Virus record (IMG/VR): IMGVR_UViG_3300022682_000016 | Location: 1 to 64,000 of that record | DNA length: 64,000 nucleotides | DNA from: a virus | Direction: 5' to 3' (one strand) | Translations under genes and position numbers: made by a program | Shown: piece by piece, positions 6,565 through 14,038 of the stretch | Position numbering within the stretch: the first letter of the stretch is position 1 | How the letters are laid out: each line of letters begins with the position of its first letter | Notes under the pieces: model-generated | What the model saw: the letters and a program-made list of their open reading frames with translations, nothing else | Told to the model about the DNA's origin: nothing | Databases searched by the model: none

Positions 6565-6726
6565 ATGGCAGTACCTTTAAAACTCAACAATGCACAAAAA
6601 GATTTATTAATGAACGACCCTGTACATTACAACGTATCTCTAAGGTATATTTCTAAAGAGGATTATTGGGAATGCGAATGTGATGGGGCAACTGCCCGTA
6701 AAGTTAAAGAAATTGTAGATAATTAG
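6565..6726 (+). CDS. Hypothetical 53-residue protein
   Basis: A 53-codon frame opening with ATG after AAAGGA (spacing about 8). The product is soluble, with an acidic CEC pair (WECECDG) near the centre and a basic helix at its C terminus. It is followed after 8 nt by the next gene's ATG. The ribosome site and packing make it a credible small gene of unknown function. Confidence 0.55.
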   Translation: MAVPLKLNNAQKDLLMNDPVHYNVSLRYISKEDYWECECDGATARKVKEIVDN

Positions 6727-6734
6727 GAAAATAC

Positions 6735-6992
6735 ATGTCAGAAAATACTCAAAACCCATTAATGGTTATTATCGGACTTGATCCCGAAAAGCATAAAATA
6801 CCTCCTCTCCTGAATCATCACCTAAAAAAGATTGGTAAAGATATTCCTATAGTGTTCTGGTCAGAAGAAGATCTGAACAGTGACACTTGGGAAAGTATCA
6901 GAAAATATGCTAAAAAAATTGGGTTTAAGCCCACATTAAAAGACTCAATGTTACCTCCTAACAAACCTAATATAAAGATTGTGCAATCATGA
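6735..6992 (+). CDS. Hypothetical 85-residue protein
   Basis: I do not recognise this protein. It reads like a small alpha/beta protein: a hydrophobic strand (LMVIIGLD), a Lys-rich helix, another strand (IPIVFW), then a helix and a Pro/Lys tail. AGGAAAA lies ahead of the ATG. Its stop overlaps the next start as ATGA, so both are translationally coupled. Confidence 0.55.
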   Translation: MSENTQNPLMVIIGLDPEKHKIPPLLNHHLKKIGKDIPIVFWSEEDLNSDTWESIRKYAKKIGFKPTLKDSMLPPNKPNIKIVQS

Positions 6993-7186
6993 GTAGCGCT
7001 GGTAAAGGATCTGCGAGACGACCATTAAGTACCTCAGAAGAAGAATTTGATAAAAAATTCACAAATATTTTCAAAACAAAGTACTGTCTCAATTGTAGAA
7101 AAGTAACAAATGTAGAGATAGTGTCTGGAGAAGTTAGGTGTCAATCCTGTTTAAGAACTGTAAGCTTTGAAAAACCCAAAAAATAA
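6989..7186 (+). CDS. Small zinc-ribbon protein with an N-terminal GKGSARRP motif
   Basis: A 65-residue protein with a basic SSAGKGSARRP start and a zinc ribbon CLNC-x14-CQSC (about residues 33-54). Proteins with the GKGS-x-RRP start and a Cys pair recur in many phage genomes, without known function. It overlaps the upstream gene by 4 nt and ends 25 nt before the split metallo-beta-lactamase gene. Zinc binding is inferred from the paired CxxC. Confidence 0.65.
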   Translation: MSSAGKGSARRPLSTSEEEFDKKFTNIFKTKYCLNCRKVTNVEIVSGEVRCQSCLRTVSFEKPKK

Positions 7187-7211
7187 TAACGCATCAATAT
7201 CGGAGTGATTT

Positions 7212-7433
7212 ATGAAAATAATACCTATCGGAACTGGAAGTGCATTCTCACTTAATAATTTTCAAACAAACCTTATTATAGAAAATTCTACCGGTAAACG
7301 TTTACTCATAGATGCTGGAGGAGATGTTCGACACGCTTTGAAAAAATTGGATCTGTCATATAAAGACATTGATGCGGTATATTTATCACACCTTCATGGG
7401 GATCATGTGGGAGGTAGAAGCAGTTTAATATAA
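7212..7433 (+). pseudogene. Metallo-beta-lactamase-fold hydrolase, N-terminal part (split by element 2)
   Basis: After a GGAG ribosome site the frame gives an MBL-fold N terminus: a GTGSAF start like RNase Z, LLIDAGGD, and the metal-binding HLHGDH (H60, H62, D64, H65). Gene sequence stops at GG (7413-7414), where the IS607-type element enters, and only six foreign codons follow. Joining 7212-7414 to 10225-10834 restores one open frame of 270 residues running GDHVGG into VEYLAF. MBL phosphodiesterases of phages include RNase Z-like nucleases and the anti-Pycsar enzyme Apyc1. Which type this was cannot be told here. Confidence 0.85.
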
Positions 7434-7476
7434 AGTTATAAATACTTATAAAAACTTATTGATTTTGGAGGTTAAA

Positions 7477-7653
7477 TTGCGTATATTAAAGGTGTCAAAA
7501 TGTGAATTTGAATTAGATGACGGAAGTGTCTTTCCGATAGACCCTCCATTAGAAAAGGAAATGTCAGTTGAAGAATTTCAAAAACACTATGACTTCGCTT
7601 CTAAGACTATCGGAGGCTGCGGAAAAATTAGGGACAACAACTCAAACTCTTAG
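7477..7653 (+). CDS. Small leader ORF of IS607-type element 2
   Basis: A 58-residue acidic product with an FELDDG-S-VFPIDPPL segment and a VEEFQKHYD helix, resembling a small folded domain. A strong GGAGG at 7467-7471 stands 5 nt before the TTG at 7477, so I choose that start over an earlier in-frame TTG at 7459. It lies inside the element and overlaps the start of tnpA by about 65 nt in another frame, so the two could be translationally coupled. I recall similar short ORFs before tnpA in some IS607 elements but cannot verify that here. Confidence 0.5.
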   Translation: MRILKVSKCEFELDDGSVFPIDPPLEKEMSVEEFQKHYDFASKTIGGCGKIRDNNSNS

Positions 7654-8167
7654 GAATTGGGCTAACTCCGGAAGATTAAAAAGCGTTAGAACGCCGGGAA
7701 ATCAAAGAAGAATATCCTTGTCCGAGATAGAGAGGCTACAGGGTTCTCCAAAAAGAACAAAGTTATTAATCTATGCTAGAGTATCTACGCAAAAACAGAA
7801 AGATAATCTTGATAGGCAGGTTGGACGGCTTCTGGAACATGCAATTACTATTTCTAAAGATTTTGAGTTGTACACAGACATAGGAAGTGGTCTTAATGAT
7901 AATAGAAAATCATTTAAGAAGCTTCTCGTTAGGATATCAGATCCTGATGTAATGGGGATACTCATTGAATATAAAGACAGGATAAGTAGATATGGGTTTA
8001 CTACGCTTGAGACATACTGTAATAATCTTGGTGTTTCTGTGTATGTAATGAATAAATCTGAGTCTCTTGATTTTGAACAGGAATTTTCTAAAGATATAGT
8101 GTCTCTTATAGCATCCTATTCTGCCAGACTTTGCATTAAAAATAGGAGATGGCATGGCAAGGGTTAA
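7589..8167 (+). CDS. tnpA: IS607-type serine recombinase TnpA (element 2)
   Basis: A 192-residue recombinase. The N-terminal MerR-like helix-turn-helix (LLRLSEAAEKLG, residues 4-15, through about 45) is followed by the resolvase domain with YARVSTQ (S66 the likely nucleophile), GSGLNDNRKSF and EYKDRISRYGF. I choose the ATG at 7589 because the helix-turn-helix begins there. An in-frame upstream start at 7568 would add seven residues. It overlaps the endonuclease gene by 14 nt. It shares only family-level motifs with the element 1 recombinase. The motifs are intact, so it is probably active. Confidence 0.9.
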   Translation: MTSLLRLSEAAEKLGTTTQTLRNWANSGRLKSVRTPGNQRRISLSEIERLQGSPKRTKLLIYARVSTQKQKDNLDRQVGRLLEHAITISKDFELYTDIGSGLNDNRKSFKKLLVRISDPDVMGILIEYKDRISRYGFTTLETYCNNLGVSVYVMNKSESLDFEQEFSKDIVSLIASYSARLCIKNRRWHGKG

Positions 8168-8984
8168 ACGAATTTGTCAAAACTGCGGGGGTTCTTTTTA
8201 TATAGACCACTGGAGGCTGAAGGATATGAATCGAGGTAAGTTTTGTTCTAGGGAATGCAGTGGGCGTTCTTTGAAAGAGGTTAATAAAGATTTTTTCAAA
8301 GAACCTTCTGCTAATATGGCGTGGGTAATGGGGCTTATGTTTTCTGATGGGTGTTATTATAGAAATCAATTTTCTATAAAATCTATAGACCGACAACTCC
8401 TTGAAACAGTCAAGAGTGTGATGGAAAGCACCTATACTATACGGCAAACTGAAAAGACTTCAGCTGGGAGTCTTGTCTACGTTTTAGATGTTTGCGGTTC
8501 AAAGTTAGAAGTTACGCCAGAGTACTGGGGAATGCATAGTCATAAAACATTTACTATTAAGTACCCTGAAAATCTGCCGGATAAATATGCCCCTGATTTT
8601 ATCAGGGGGCTGTTCGATGGCGATGGCCATGTTCGTGTTGCTATAGATAAACGTAGGAAAAATAGTTATAGTCGTGAATGGCATTTGTTAGGGACAAAGA
8701 GTTTGTTAATAGAAGTACAATCTAAGCTGCCTGCTCCCTGTAGCTTTACTGATTATAAAAAGATAGCAAAAATTCGTTGTTACTCTATCAGATATTTGAC
8801 TACTCTGTATGAATATTTGTACTATAAAAAAGAGATACCTTGTCTCACTCGCAAACGTCTCAAGTTTGAAGATGCAATAAAAATGTCAGAGGATGTAGAG
8901 GTAAGTTCCTTTGAGAGAGTCAATAGTGTTTTACAAAGTGTCAATAAATATACTCGAAAAAGGTATTATGCATCTTTGTCTTAA
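8154..8984 (+). CDS. LAGLIDADG homing endonuclease with N-terminal zinc knuckle
   Basis: A 276-residue protein with two LAGLIDADG motifs, WVMGLMFSDG (residues 57-66) and FIRGLFDGDG (149-158), whose acidic residues D65 and D157 should bind the catalytic metals as a monomeric double-motif enzyme. Residues 8-35 form a putative zinc finger (CQNCGG followed by CSREC). Such enzymes cut a long site in uninterrupted alleles and spread their host element by repair. Its place between tnpA and tnpB, overlapping tnpA by 14 nt and ending 36 nt before tnpB, is unusual. It may have invaded the insertion element, or it may give the element a second spreading mechanism. The target is unknown. Confidence 0.87.
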   Translation: MARVKRICQNCGGSFYIDHWRLKDMNRGKFCSRECSGRSLKEVNKDFFKEPSANMAWVMGLMFSDGCYYRNQFSIKSIDRQLLETVKSVMESTYTIRQTEKTSAGSLVYVLDVCGSKLEVTPEYWGMHSHKTFTIKYPENLPDKYAPDFIRGLFDGDGHVRVAIDKRRKNSYSREWHLLGTKSLLIEVQSKLPAPCSFTDYKKIAKIRCYSIRYLTTLYEYLYYKKEIPCLTRKRLKFEDAIKMSEDVEVSSFERVNSVLQSVNKYTRKRYYASLS

Positions 8985-9020
8985 CTATGGCAGGAGAGGT
9001 GGAAAGGCTAAGAAAAAGAA

Positions 9021-10199
9021 ATGAATCGTTCTCATAAAATAAGGCTTAGTCCTAATAATAAGCAGATCACTTATTTTAAAAAGGCTTGTGGTTGTGCAAG
9101 GCTTGCTTATAATTGGGGCTTGTCTGAATGGAAGATTCAATACGAAAACAAAGAAAAGCCGTCATCTTATTCTATAAAGAAAAAGTTTAACTCTATAAAG
9201 AAGACTAATTTTCCTTTTGTATATGAAGTGACAAAGACGGCTTGCGAGTCAGCGTTTAGCAACTTAGATAAGGCGTTTAAAGGGTTTTTCAGAAGAGTTA
9301 AGATAAATAAGAAACCTGGATACCCTAAGTTTAAGAAAAAAGGAATCCATGATTCATTTACTATTGATAACTCAAAATTTTCAATTCAAGAAAACAAAAT
9401 AAAGATTCCAAAGCTCGGTTTTGTTAAGATGGCTGAGGGTCTTCGTTTTGATGGAAAGATACTTTCTGCCACTATTTCAAGAACATCTAATATGTGGTTT
9501 GTTTCTATATCTGTTGATATTCCAAATGAGGAGAGTAAAAACCAAGCCTTCTCAGCAGTAGGAATTGATCTTGGTATTAGTAAACTTGCTACATTATCAG
9601 ACGGAACGGTGTTTGAAAATATAAAGACTACCAAAAAATATGAAAGGAGATTAAGAAGAATAAACAAGTCTTTATCTCGAAAGATTGTCGGAAGCAACAA
9701 TAGGTTGAAATCAAAATTTAAATTATCAAGATTGCATTATAAGATAAAATGTGTGCGAAGCGATTTTATTCACAAGATGACACAGACGATATCTGATAAT
9801 TTTACGGATGTTTTTATTGAGGACTTGAATGTTTCTGGAATGGTTAAGAATATGAAGTTATCTAAAGCCATTTCTGATGCATCTTTTTATGAGATACGAA
9901 GGCAACTTGAATACAAGGTTAAAAATGTCCGTACTGTAAATAGATTCTTCCCAAGCACCAAATTATGTTTCGAGTGTGGTACGATACATGAAATGCCATT
10001 AAGTAAAAGAGTTTTTAAATGTGACTGTAATGGAGTCGAAATTGATAGAGATGTTCATGCGACACAAAATATACTACGGCAGGGTTTGTCGAAAGTAAAG
10101 CCTGCGAAGATGGAAGCTCTGGCTGTTAGAAATAACAGTGAAACTACCGTCACTGAAGCAGGAAATCCACGTAAAGGTTTTGAAAGGAAACCCTTCTAA
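9021..10199 (+). CDS. tnpB: TnpB RNA-guided nuclease (element 2)
   Basis: A 392-residue TnpB. The N-terminal OrfB helix-turn-helix region is at about residues 1-95. The RuvC triad is D183 (GIDLGISK), E267 (FIEDLN) and D344 (DRDVHAT). A zinc ribbon (C316, C319, C334, C336) has a shortened C-x-C second knuckle. The C terminus EAGNPRKG matches the common TnpB ending. All catalytic residues are present, so nuclease activity is likely. Only 25 nt separate the stop from the element end, so the omegaRNA must overlap the 3' end of this gene. It is clearly different in sequence from the element 1 TnpB. Confidence 0.92.
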   Translation: MNRSHKIRLSPNNKQITYFKKACGCARLAYNWGLSEWKIQYENKEKPSSYSIKKKFNSIKKTNFPFVYEVTKTACESAFSNLDKAFKGFFRRVKINKKPGYPKFKKKGIHDSFTIDNSKFSIQENKIKIPKLGFVKMAEGLRFDGKILSATISRTSNMWFVSISVDIPNEESKNQAFSAVGIDLGISKLATLSDGTVFENIKTTKKYERRLRRINKSLSRKIVGSNNRLKSKFKLSRLHYKIKCVRSDFIHKMTQTISDNFTDVFIEDLNVSGMVKNMKLSKAISDASFYEIRRQLEYKVKNVRTVNRFFPSTKLCFECGTIHEMPLSKRVFKCDCNGVEIDRDVHATQNILRQGLSKVKPAKMEALAVRNNSETTVTEAGNPRKGFERKPF

Positions 10200-10224
10200 C
10201 TTTTTATAAGTTGGATAAACCAGG
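10100..10224 (+). ncRNA. Candidate omegaRNA / right end of element 2 (overlaps tnpB 3' end)
   Basis: By analogy with TnpB systems the guide RNA should arise from the tnpB 3' end and right terminus, with the sequence after GG (10225 onward, i.e. the interrupted hydrolase gene) acting as guide. The last 50 bases recur at 1729-1778 with 2 changes, showing that this terminal segment has existed as a separate unit. The 5' boundary given is arbitrary. Confidence 0.4.
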
Positions 10225-10834
10225 TGTTGAATATTTAGCATTCTGCTCCTATTTCGACCCTTCCAAAGGACCTAAATCCATAAAACTTATAGGACATCAA
10301 CGAATATTGAGAGATGCTTGGGACAATGCTCTAAAGGCGGGATTACGATCTATCCAAGGAAAAGTTGTTGGGATGGAAGATTATTTCGATGTAAAGCCTT
10401 TGAGTGATAATAGTAGCTTCTACTGGGAAGATATCCAATTCAGTATTGTACAAAGTGTACATATTATGGATGGCTACTCTATCGTACCTTCCTACGGATT
10501 AATGATCAAAGACACGAACAACGATAAGAAGGTTTATATAACATCTGACAGTCAATTCAATCCTAATCAGATTAAAGATTTTTATGACCAAGCAGATATT
10601 ATTATTCAAGATTGCGAGACGGCCCCGTTTCAATCAGGTGTTCATGCCCACTACACCGAACTAGCCACACTCTCAGATAATATTCGGTCAAAAATGATTC
10701 TTATCCATTATCAAGACAACATTATAAATGAGTGGGATAGTTCACAGAAAAAAGCAAAAGGGGATGGATTTATTGGCTTCGCAAAACCAGGCATCGATGT
10801 CTTGACCCAAACAACTGACTCAGAAATAAAATAA
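10225..10834 (+). pseudogene. Metallo-beta-lactamase-fold hydrolase, C-terminal part
   Basis: This is the continuation of the gene broken at 7414. It contains later MBL metal-site candidates: H in SVHIMDG, D in YITSDSQFN, and HAHYTEL plus LIHYQDN near the C terminus. These match the order of metal ligands and the late His seen in RNase Z-like and cyclic-nucleotide phosphodiesterase MBL enzymes. No ribosome site lies ahead of it. An in-frame TTG at 10211 inside the element could at best give a fragment lacking the HxHxDH motif, so it should not be active alone. Confidence 0.85.
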
Positions 10835-10848
10835 AAAAGGAGTATACT

Positions 10849-11076
10849 GTGCAATTTTTAGTAGTAAATGCAAAGAAAAGGAAGACTGGGGATTTTATTA
10901 ACGACATACCCGTACTCATTGATGGGGTAGAAAATGGGGCCACTGGAAGTCTTATAAAAATGGATGGTGGAACTGTTGATTTATCAGTATCCGCAAATGG
11001 TGCTGAAGAAACAACTGTTGATGTGGAAGATACTACCCAAACAAACCCTTTACAAGTAAATATCTTAATTGATTAG
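10849..11076 (+). CDS. Hypothetical 75-residue beta-rich protein
   Basis: I do not recognise this protein. It starts with GTG after a strong AAAAAGGAG. The product alternates hydrophobic and Gly/Asp/Thr residues (IPVLIDGVENGATGS, TVDLSVSANGAEE), suggesting a small beta sandwich, with no signal peptide. It follows the split hydrolase gene by 14 nt and precedes the patatin-like gene by 11 nt. Its function is unknown. Confidence 0.6.
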   Translation: MQFLVVNAKKRKTGDFINDIPVLIDGVENGATGSLIKMDGGTVDLSVSANGAEETTVDVEDTTQTNPLQVNILID

Positions 11077-11087
11077 GACTCTTGTTT

Positions 11088-12458
11088 ATGAAACATAAAA
11101 AGAAAATACTATTGGCCTCCGCACTCTTAGCAGGTATACTCCTATGTCGATGCTGCGCCCCTAAATATAACCAACCACTATTATCTGTGGACAAGGAACC
11201 TGTAGCAACTATAGAATCAGTTGTACAGGATACTCAGATGCTATTCGCAACTACCTTCTCAGGAGGTGGGACTCGTGCCATGGCTATGGGATACTTTGTA
11301 TGCAAAGAACTCAATAAGGTTATCTATAAAGACTCCAGCACCCTTATGAAAGAGATTGATATAACATCTGGTGTTTCCGGAGGTTCCTTTGTATCCGCAG
11401 CTCTACCTATTTACCGTAACGATTGGGACTCATTCTACACCAAAGGAGTTATTAGAGATATTCAGGGAGATTTGGTAAAACGAATGCTACTTCCATGGAA
11501 CTGGCCAAAACTATTATCACCCTATTATACTAGAACAGATCTTGCTTCTGAATATTACCACAAACATATTTTCAAAAAACACACATTTGGATCAATATTG
11601 CCATATCCAATACTATACATAAACAGCACCCTCCTTGCGCAGGGAACACATTTTGTTTATAATGATGACTATTTTAGATATATAAATTCTAATATAAAAA
11701 GTTATCCTATTGGTTATGCTTGTGCAGCCTCTTCAGCATTTCCTGTCGGATTTCCAGCAATGACATTAAAAAATTATGGAAAAACCGCTACCCAAGACTC
11801 ATTACTAAAGGACAGGAAATACAAAAGAGCTTTTAGGAATAAAGAACGGGACATGGATCTTTTCGTTTATTGGAGACTTAGAAAGTTCTTAAATGATAAA
11901 AGTAATGAATGGATACATAATCAAGATGGAGGAATTGCGGGTAATACCGGTATAAAACGTATCTTGGATGAATGTAAAACAAACGGCATAATTAACAGGG
12001 CTATAAACAATGTTAAAAATCCTTTAAAAAGGATAGTCCTCTTAACTATGGATGCAGGTACACAAAAAGTTGACCAGAACGGCTCAAAACAGTCACCTCC
12101 TAACAGCTTGGATGTTGTTTTGTATACCACAACAACTTCTATGGATATATTATCTGGTGAACGTTTTGAAGAGGTTAAAGACTATTTAGGACAAATATGG
12201 CAAGTTGCTCAGCAAAGCCAATCAGGCATGGCTTTTGAAGATAGGGCATTGTCCAAACTAGAAAAACCGTACCTGATAGAAATAAATGCCCGTAATATTA
12301 AAGATCCCAAATTAGCAACTGATTTTAACAAATTACCAACATCTTTTCACCTAGACTCTGATCAGTTAATGGTTATAGAGTCTGCTGTAAACCATCTTTT
12401 AAACAACAACTCCGAATATCAAAGACTTTTAGAAAGTATATTAAATGACAACAATTAA
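11088..12458 (+). CDS. Patatin-like phospholipase, probable lipoprotein
   Basis: A 456-residue patatin-family acyl hydrolase. The oxyanion-hole motif GGGTRA is at about residues 59-64, the nucleophile elbow GVSGG has S97, and the catalytic Asp motif DGG is near D280, completing the Ser-Asp dyad. The N terminus (KHKKK, a hydrophobic stretch, then LLCRCC) looks like an export signal with a Cys-rich, imperfect lipobox. The ATG at 11088 is preferred over a TTG at 11082 because AGGA sits 9 nt ahead. An exported lipase in a phage could weaken membranes at lysis. The holin-like gene is 1.1 kb downstream. The role is inference. Confidence 0.85.
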   Translation: MKHKKKILLASALLAGILLCRCCAPKYNQPLLSVDKEPVATIESVVQDTQMLFATTFSGGGTRAMAMGYFVCKELNKVIYKDSSTLMKEIDITSGVSGGSFVSAALPIYRNDWDSFYTKGVIRDIQGDLVKRMLLPWNWPKLLSPYYTRTDLASEYYHKHIFKKHTFGSILPYPILYINSTLLAQGTHFVYNDDYFRYINSNIKSYPIGYACAASSAFPVGFPAMTLKNYGKTATQDSLLKDRKYKRAFRNKERDMDLFVYWRLRKFLNDKSNEWIHNQDGGIAGNTGIKRILDECKTNGIINRAINNVKNPLKRIVLLTMDAGTQKVDQNGSKQSPPNSLDVVLYTTTTSMDILSGERFEEVKDYLGQIWQVAQQSQSGMAFEDRALSKLEKPYLIEINARNIKDPKLATDFNKLPTSFHLDSDQLMVIESAVNHLLNNNSEYQRLLESILNDNN

Positions 12459-12534
12459 TATTTTGACAACAGTAACTGTGGCAGAGGCCATAATTATTCT
12501 ATTTTTATTATTTCGTTTAAGGAGAACAAACCGC

Positions 12535-12813
12535 ATGACAAACAACACAAAAAAACTTTTCGTAGGTAATCTTCCCTACTCAGTAACTAATTGGCAAGAA
12601 CTTAAAGATGATCTCTCCCGAGACGTAGGAACAGTTCTCCGAGTAAACATTATTCATGATCGGGAAACTGGTAAGTCTAAAGGATTTGCGTTTATTGTAG
12701 TGCCAGAAGACCAAGCAGAACTATTCTTATCCGGACCGGCAATTGAATATCGTGGCCGTGAGCTTAAAGTTCGTGAAGCTATTGAAAGAACAGCTCCAGC
12801 CAATGCAAAGTAA
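12535..12813 (+). CDS. RRM-type RNA-binding protein (possible membrane-anchored longer form)
   Basis: A 92-residue single RRM domain. RNP2 LFVGNL (residues 8-13) and RNP1 KGFAFIVV (49-56) are intact with aromatic residues for RNA stacking. AAGGAG precedes the ATG at 12535. The same frame is open upstream to an ATG at 12445 that overlaps the patatin stop. The added 30 residues form a hydrophobic segment (AEAIIILFLLF) followed by RLRRTNR, i.e. a membrane anchor. Two products, soluble and anchored, are therefore possible. The RRM should bind single-stranded RNA. Targets are unknown. Confidence 0.85.
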   Translation: MTNNTKKLFVGNLPYSVTNWQELKDDLSRDVGTVLRVNIIHDRETGKSKGFAFIVVPEDQAELFLSGPAIEYRGRELKVREAIERTAPANAK

Positions 12814-12844
12814 CATTTCTAACTCTAAATAAGGAACAATCATT

Positions 12845-13420
12845 ATGGGCGAATTTGATGACGCAACTTTAAAGTTGGTTACAAAAGTTGTTAAATCCAC
12901 AGTGCAGGAAGACAAAAAGTCTGAAGACTCTGTAGTAGAAACAGTGTTAGAATCCGAAGTCCAACCTGGAGCGTTTAGTGCTTATAGCAAAGATTTAGAA
13001 AACTTTGTATTCTCTAATCGATGCTGGGAAAGTTTCAAAACTGGAAAACAGGTAGGTATTTGGAGATTTAAATTATCTGACCCTGCTGACGGGTCATTAA
13101 TTGCAGAAATAGGTGAGTGTATTATAAAAAATATAGCAGTAAAAATTGGTAAAGAAGATGTTAAAGTCGTTACCATAACCATTACTCACCGATTCACAAA
13201 CTCCCAAAAAGCTTTGGAATGTGCAGTTTCTACACATGTCCTGACAACACTTACTAGAGATACTGAAATTTTCTCAAATATTGAAGATGAATCCGGAGAA
13301 GATGTCTCTGAAGATAATTTTACAGTAAAATATTCAAAAACTACTGCACAAGACTCTGAAAAAGATGGAAATGCCGTTATAGAAGAAGAACCTGTATTGG
13401 GGGAAGAAACAGTCCTGTAA
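12845..13420 (+). CDS. Hypothetical 191-residue acidic protein
   Basis: I do not recognise this protein. It has a charged helical start, a central beta-rich region (about residues 50-135, with VKVVTITITHRF strands) and a very acidic Glu/Asp/Ser tail that is probably disordered. AAGGA precedes the ATG. It is the last gene before a pair of hairpins (13426-13500) and so likely ends the transcript that begins upstream of the patatin-like gene. No function can be assigned. Confidence 0.6.
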   Translation: MGEFDDATLKLVTKVVKSTVQEDKKSEDSVVETVLESEVQPGAFSAYSKDLENFVFSNRCWESFKTGKQVGIWRFKLSDPADGSLIAEIGECIIKNIAVKIGKEDVKVVTITITHRFTNSQKALECAVSTHVLTTLTRDTEIFSNIEDESGEDVSEDNFTVKYSKTTAQDSEKDGNAVIEEEPVLGEETVL

Positions 13421-13425
13421 AAAAA

Positions 13426-13500
13426 GAACCCCCCAGTTTAGAAAGCTAGGGGGCAAGAAAAGCTGGGTGAGCCAATGGTTGCTGAGCATTTTTCACCCAC
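13426..13500 (+). terminator. Two strong hairpins after the acidic-protein gene
   Basis: The first pairs CCCCC-AG with CT-GGGGG across about 12 nt. The second pairs GGGTGA with TCACCC around a 23-nt loop. Neither is followed by a clear T-run, so they may be a weak or factor-assisted terminator, or a structured RNA element in the 166-nt gap before the holin-like gene. Confidence 0.45.
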
Positions 13501-13586
13501 AAAGATAGGACTTTGTTAGTAATAATCTAACTAATATAGTTTGTTGTGTCAACCATTTAGTAAAAAAAAAATTAAGGGGATTTATT

Positions 13587-13955
13587 ATGGAAAATTATTC
13601 AGAACTTTTAGCACTTATTATTGGTATCGTCATCTATCTTGGAAAGCAGTGGTTAGCTAAAAAGAATGCTGACCTGGATAAGAAAGCTGAAAAAGTTCAA
13701 AACGTCATTATAGATGCAATTGTCAAAGCCAAATCTATCCAAACAGAAGGAATCCCAAAAGATGAGCTTAAAAGGCAAGCTGTTCAACTAATAAGCAAAG
13801 AGATCGTTACCAACAAAAAAATATCAGAAGCTACTAAAAAACTTGGAATAGCTACAAATCCGGAAATGATTGAAGAATATGTCGAAACTGGGCTACACGC
13901 AGCCAAATTAGGATTGAAAAATGTCCTAAAAGAAAACTTCAAAAGATCTCTCTAA
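13587..13955 (+). CDS. Holin-like single-span membrane protein
   Basis: A 122-residue protein with an N-terminal hydrophobic segment (ELLALIIGIVIYLG, residues 6-19) followed by a long basic amphipathic helical region. This layout matches LLH-type (superfamily VI) phage holins, which permeabilise the inner membrane at lysis. AGGGG precedes the ATG. No endolysin is adjacent. An exported patatin-like lipase lies 1.1 kb upstream. A non-lytic membrane-anchored coiled coil would look similar, so the call rests on topology and length only. Confidence 0.5.
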   Translation: MENYSELLALIIGIVIYLGKQWLAKKNADLDKKAEKVQNVIIDAIVKAKSIQTEGIPKDELKRQAVQLISKEIVTNKKISEATKKLGIATNPEMIEEYVETGLHAAKLGLKNVLKENFKRSL

Positions 13956-13980
13956 TCAATATTAAGTAGATAGGTACGAA

Positions 13981-14006
13981 CACAACCACAATAAAACGTG
14001 GTTGTG
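13981..14006 (+). terminator. 9-bp perfect hairpin after the holin-like gene
   Basis: CACAACCAC-AATAAAAC-GTGGTTGTG is a perfect inverted repeat 26 nt after the stop. The downstream sequence ATTCTATT is only weakly T-rich, so termination may be partial. It overlaps the -35 region of the next promoter and could also be an operator. Confidence 0.5.
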
Positions 14007-14031
14007 ATTCTATTAAACGATTTGTTATATT
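14002..14031 (+). promoter_or_regulatory. Promoter positioned for a leaderless transcript
   Basis: TTGTGA, 18 bp, TATATT, with exactly 7 nt between the -10 box and the ATG at 14039. Normal initiation would then begin at the A of the start codon. The gene has no Shine-Dalgarno sequence, consistent with leaderless translation. The same geometry occurs at the IF-1 gene. Confidence 0.45.
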
Positions 14032-14038
14032 ATTTGCC

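Larger units (their letters stand above)
7415..10224 (+). mobile_element. IS607-type element 2 carrying tnpA, a LAGLIDADG endonuclease and tnpB
   Basis: About 2.8 kb inserted in the metallo-beta-lactamase gene with exact GG borders (7413-7414 and 10223-10224). Removing it restores the host reading frame, which fixes both ends with unusual confidence. Order: a small leader ORF, tnpA, a LAGLIDADG homing endonuclease, tnpB, and a right end only 25 nt beyond the tnpB stop. Its right end also occurs alone at 1728-1778. There is no room for a group I intron at either side, so this is not an IStron, and the host gene should be inactive unless the element excises. Confidence 0.92.

Noticed and set aside
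8136-8447. 103-codon minus-strand frame over the homing endonuclease
   Set aside because: It is antisense to a gene with two clear LAGLIDADG motifs and lacks a ribosome site.
7415-10224. Group I intron or IStron interpretation of the hydrolase-gene interruption
   Set aside because: Only about 60 nt precede the first ORF of the element and 25 nt follow tnpB, too little for an intron core, while the GG borders fit IS607 insertion.
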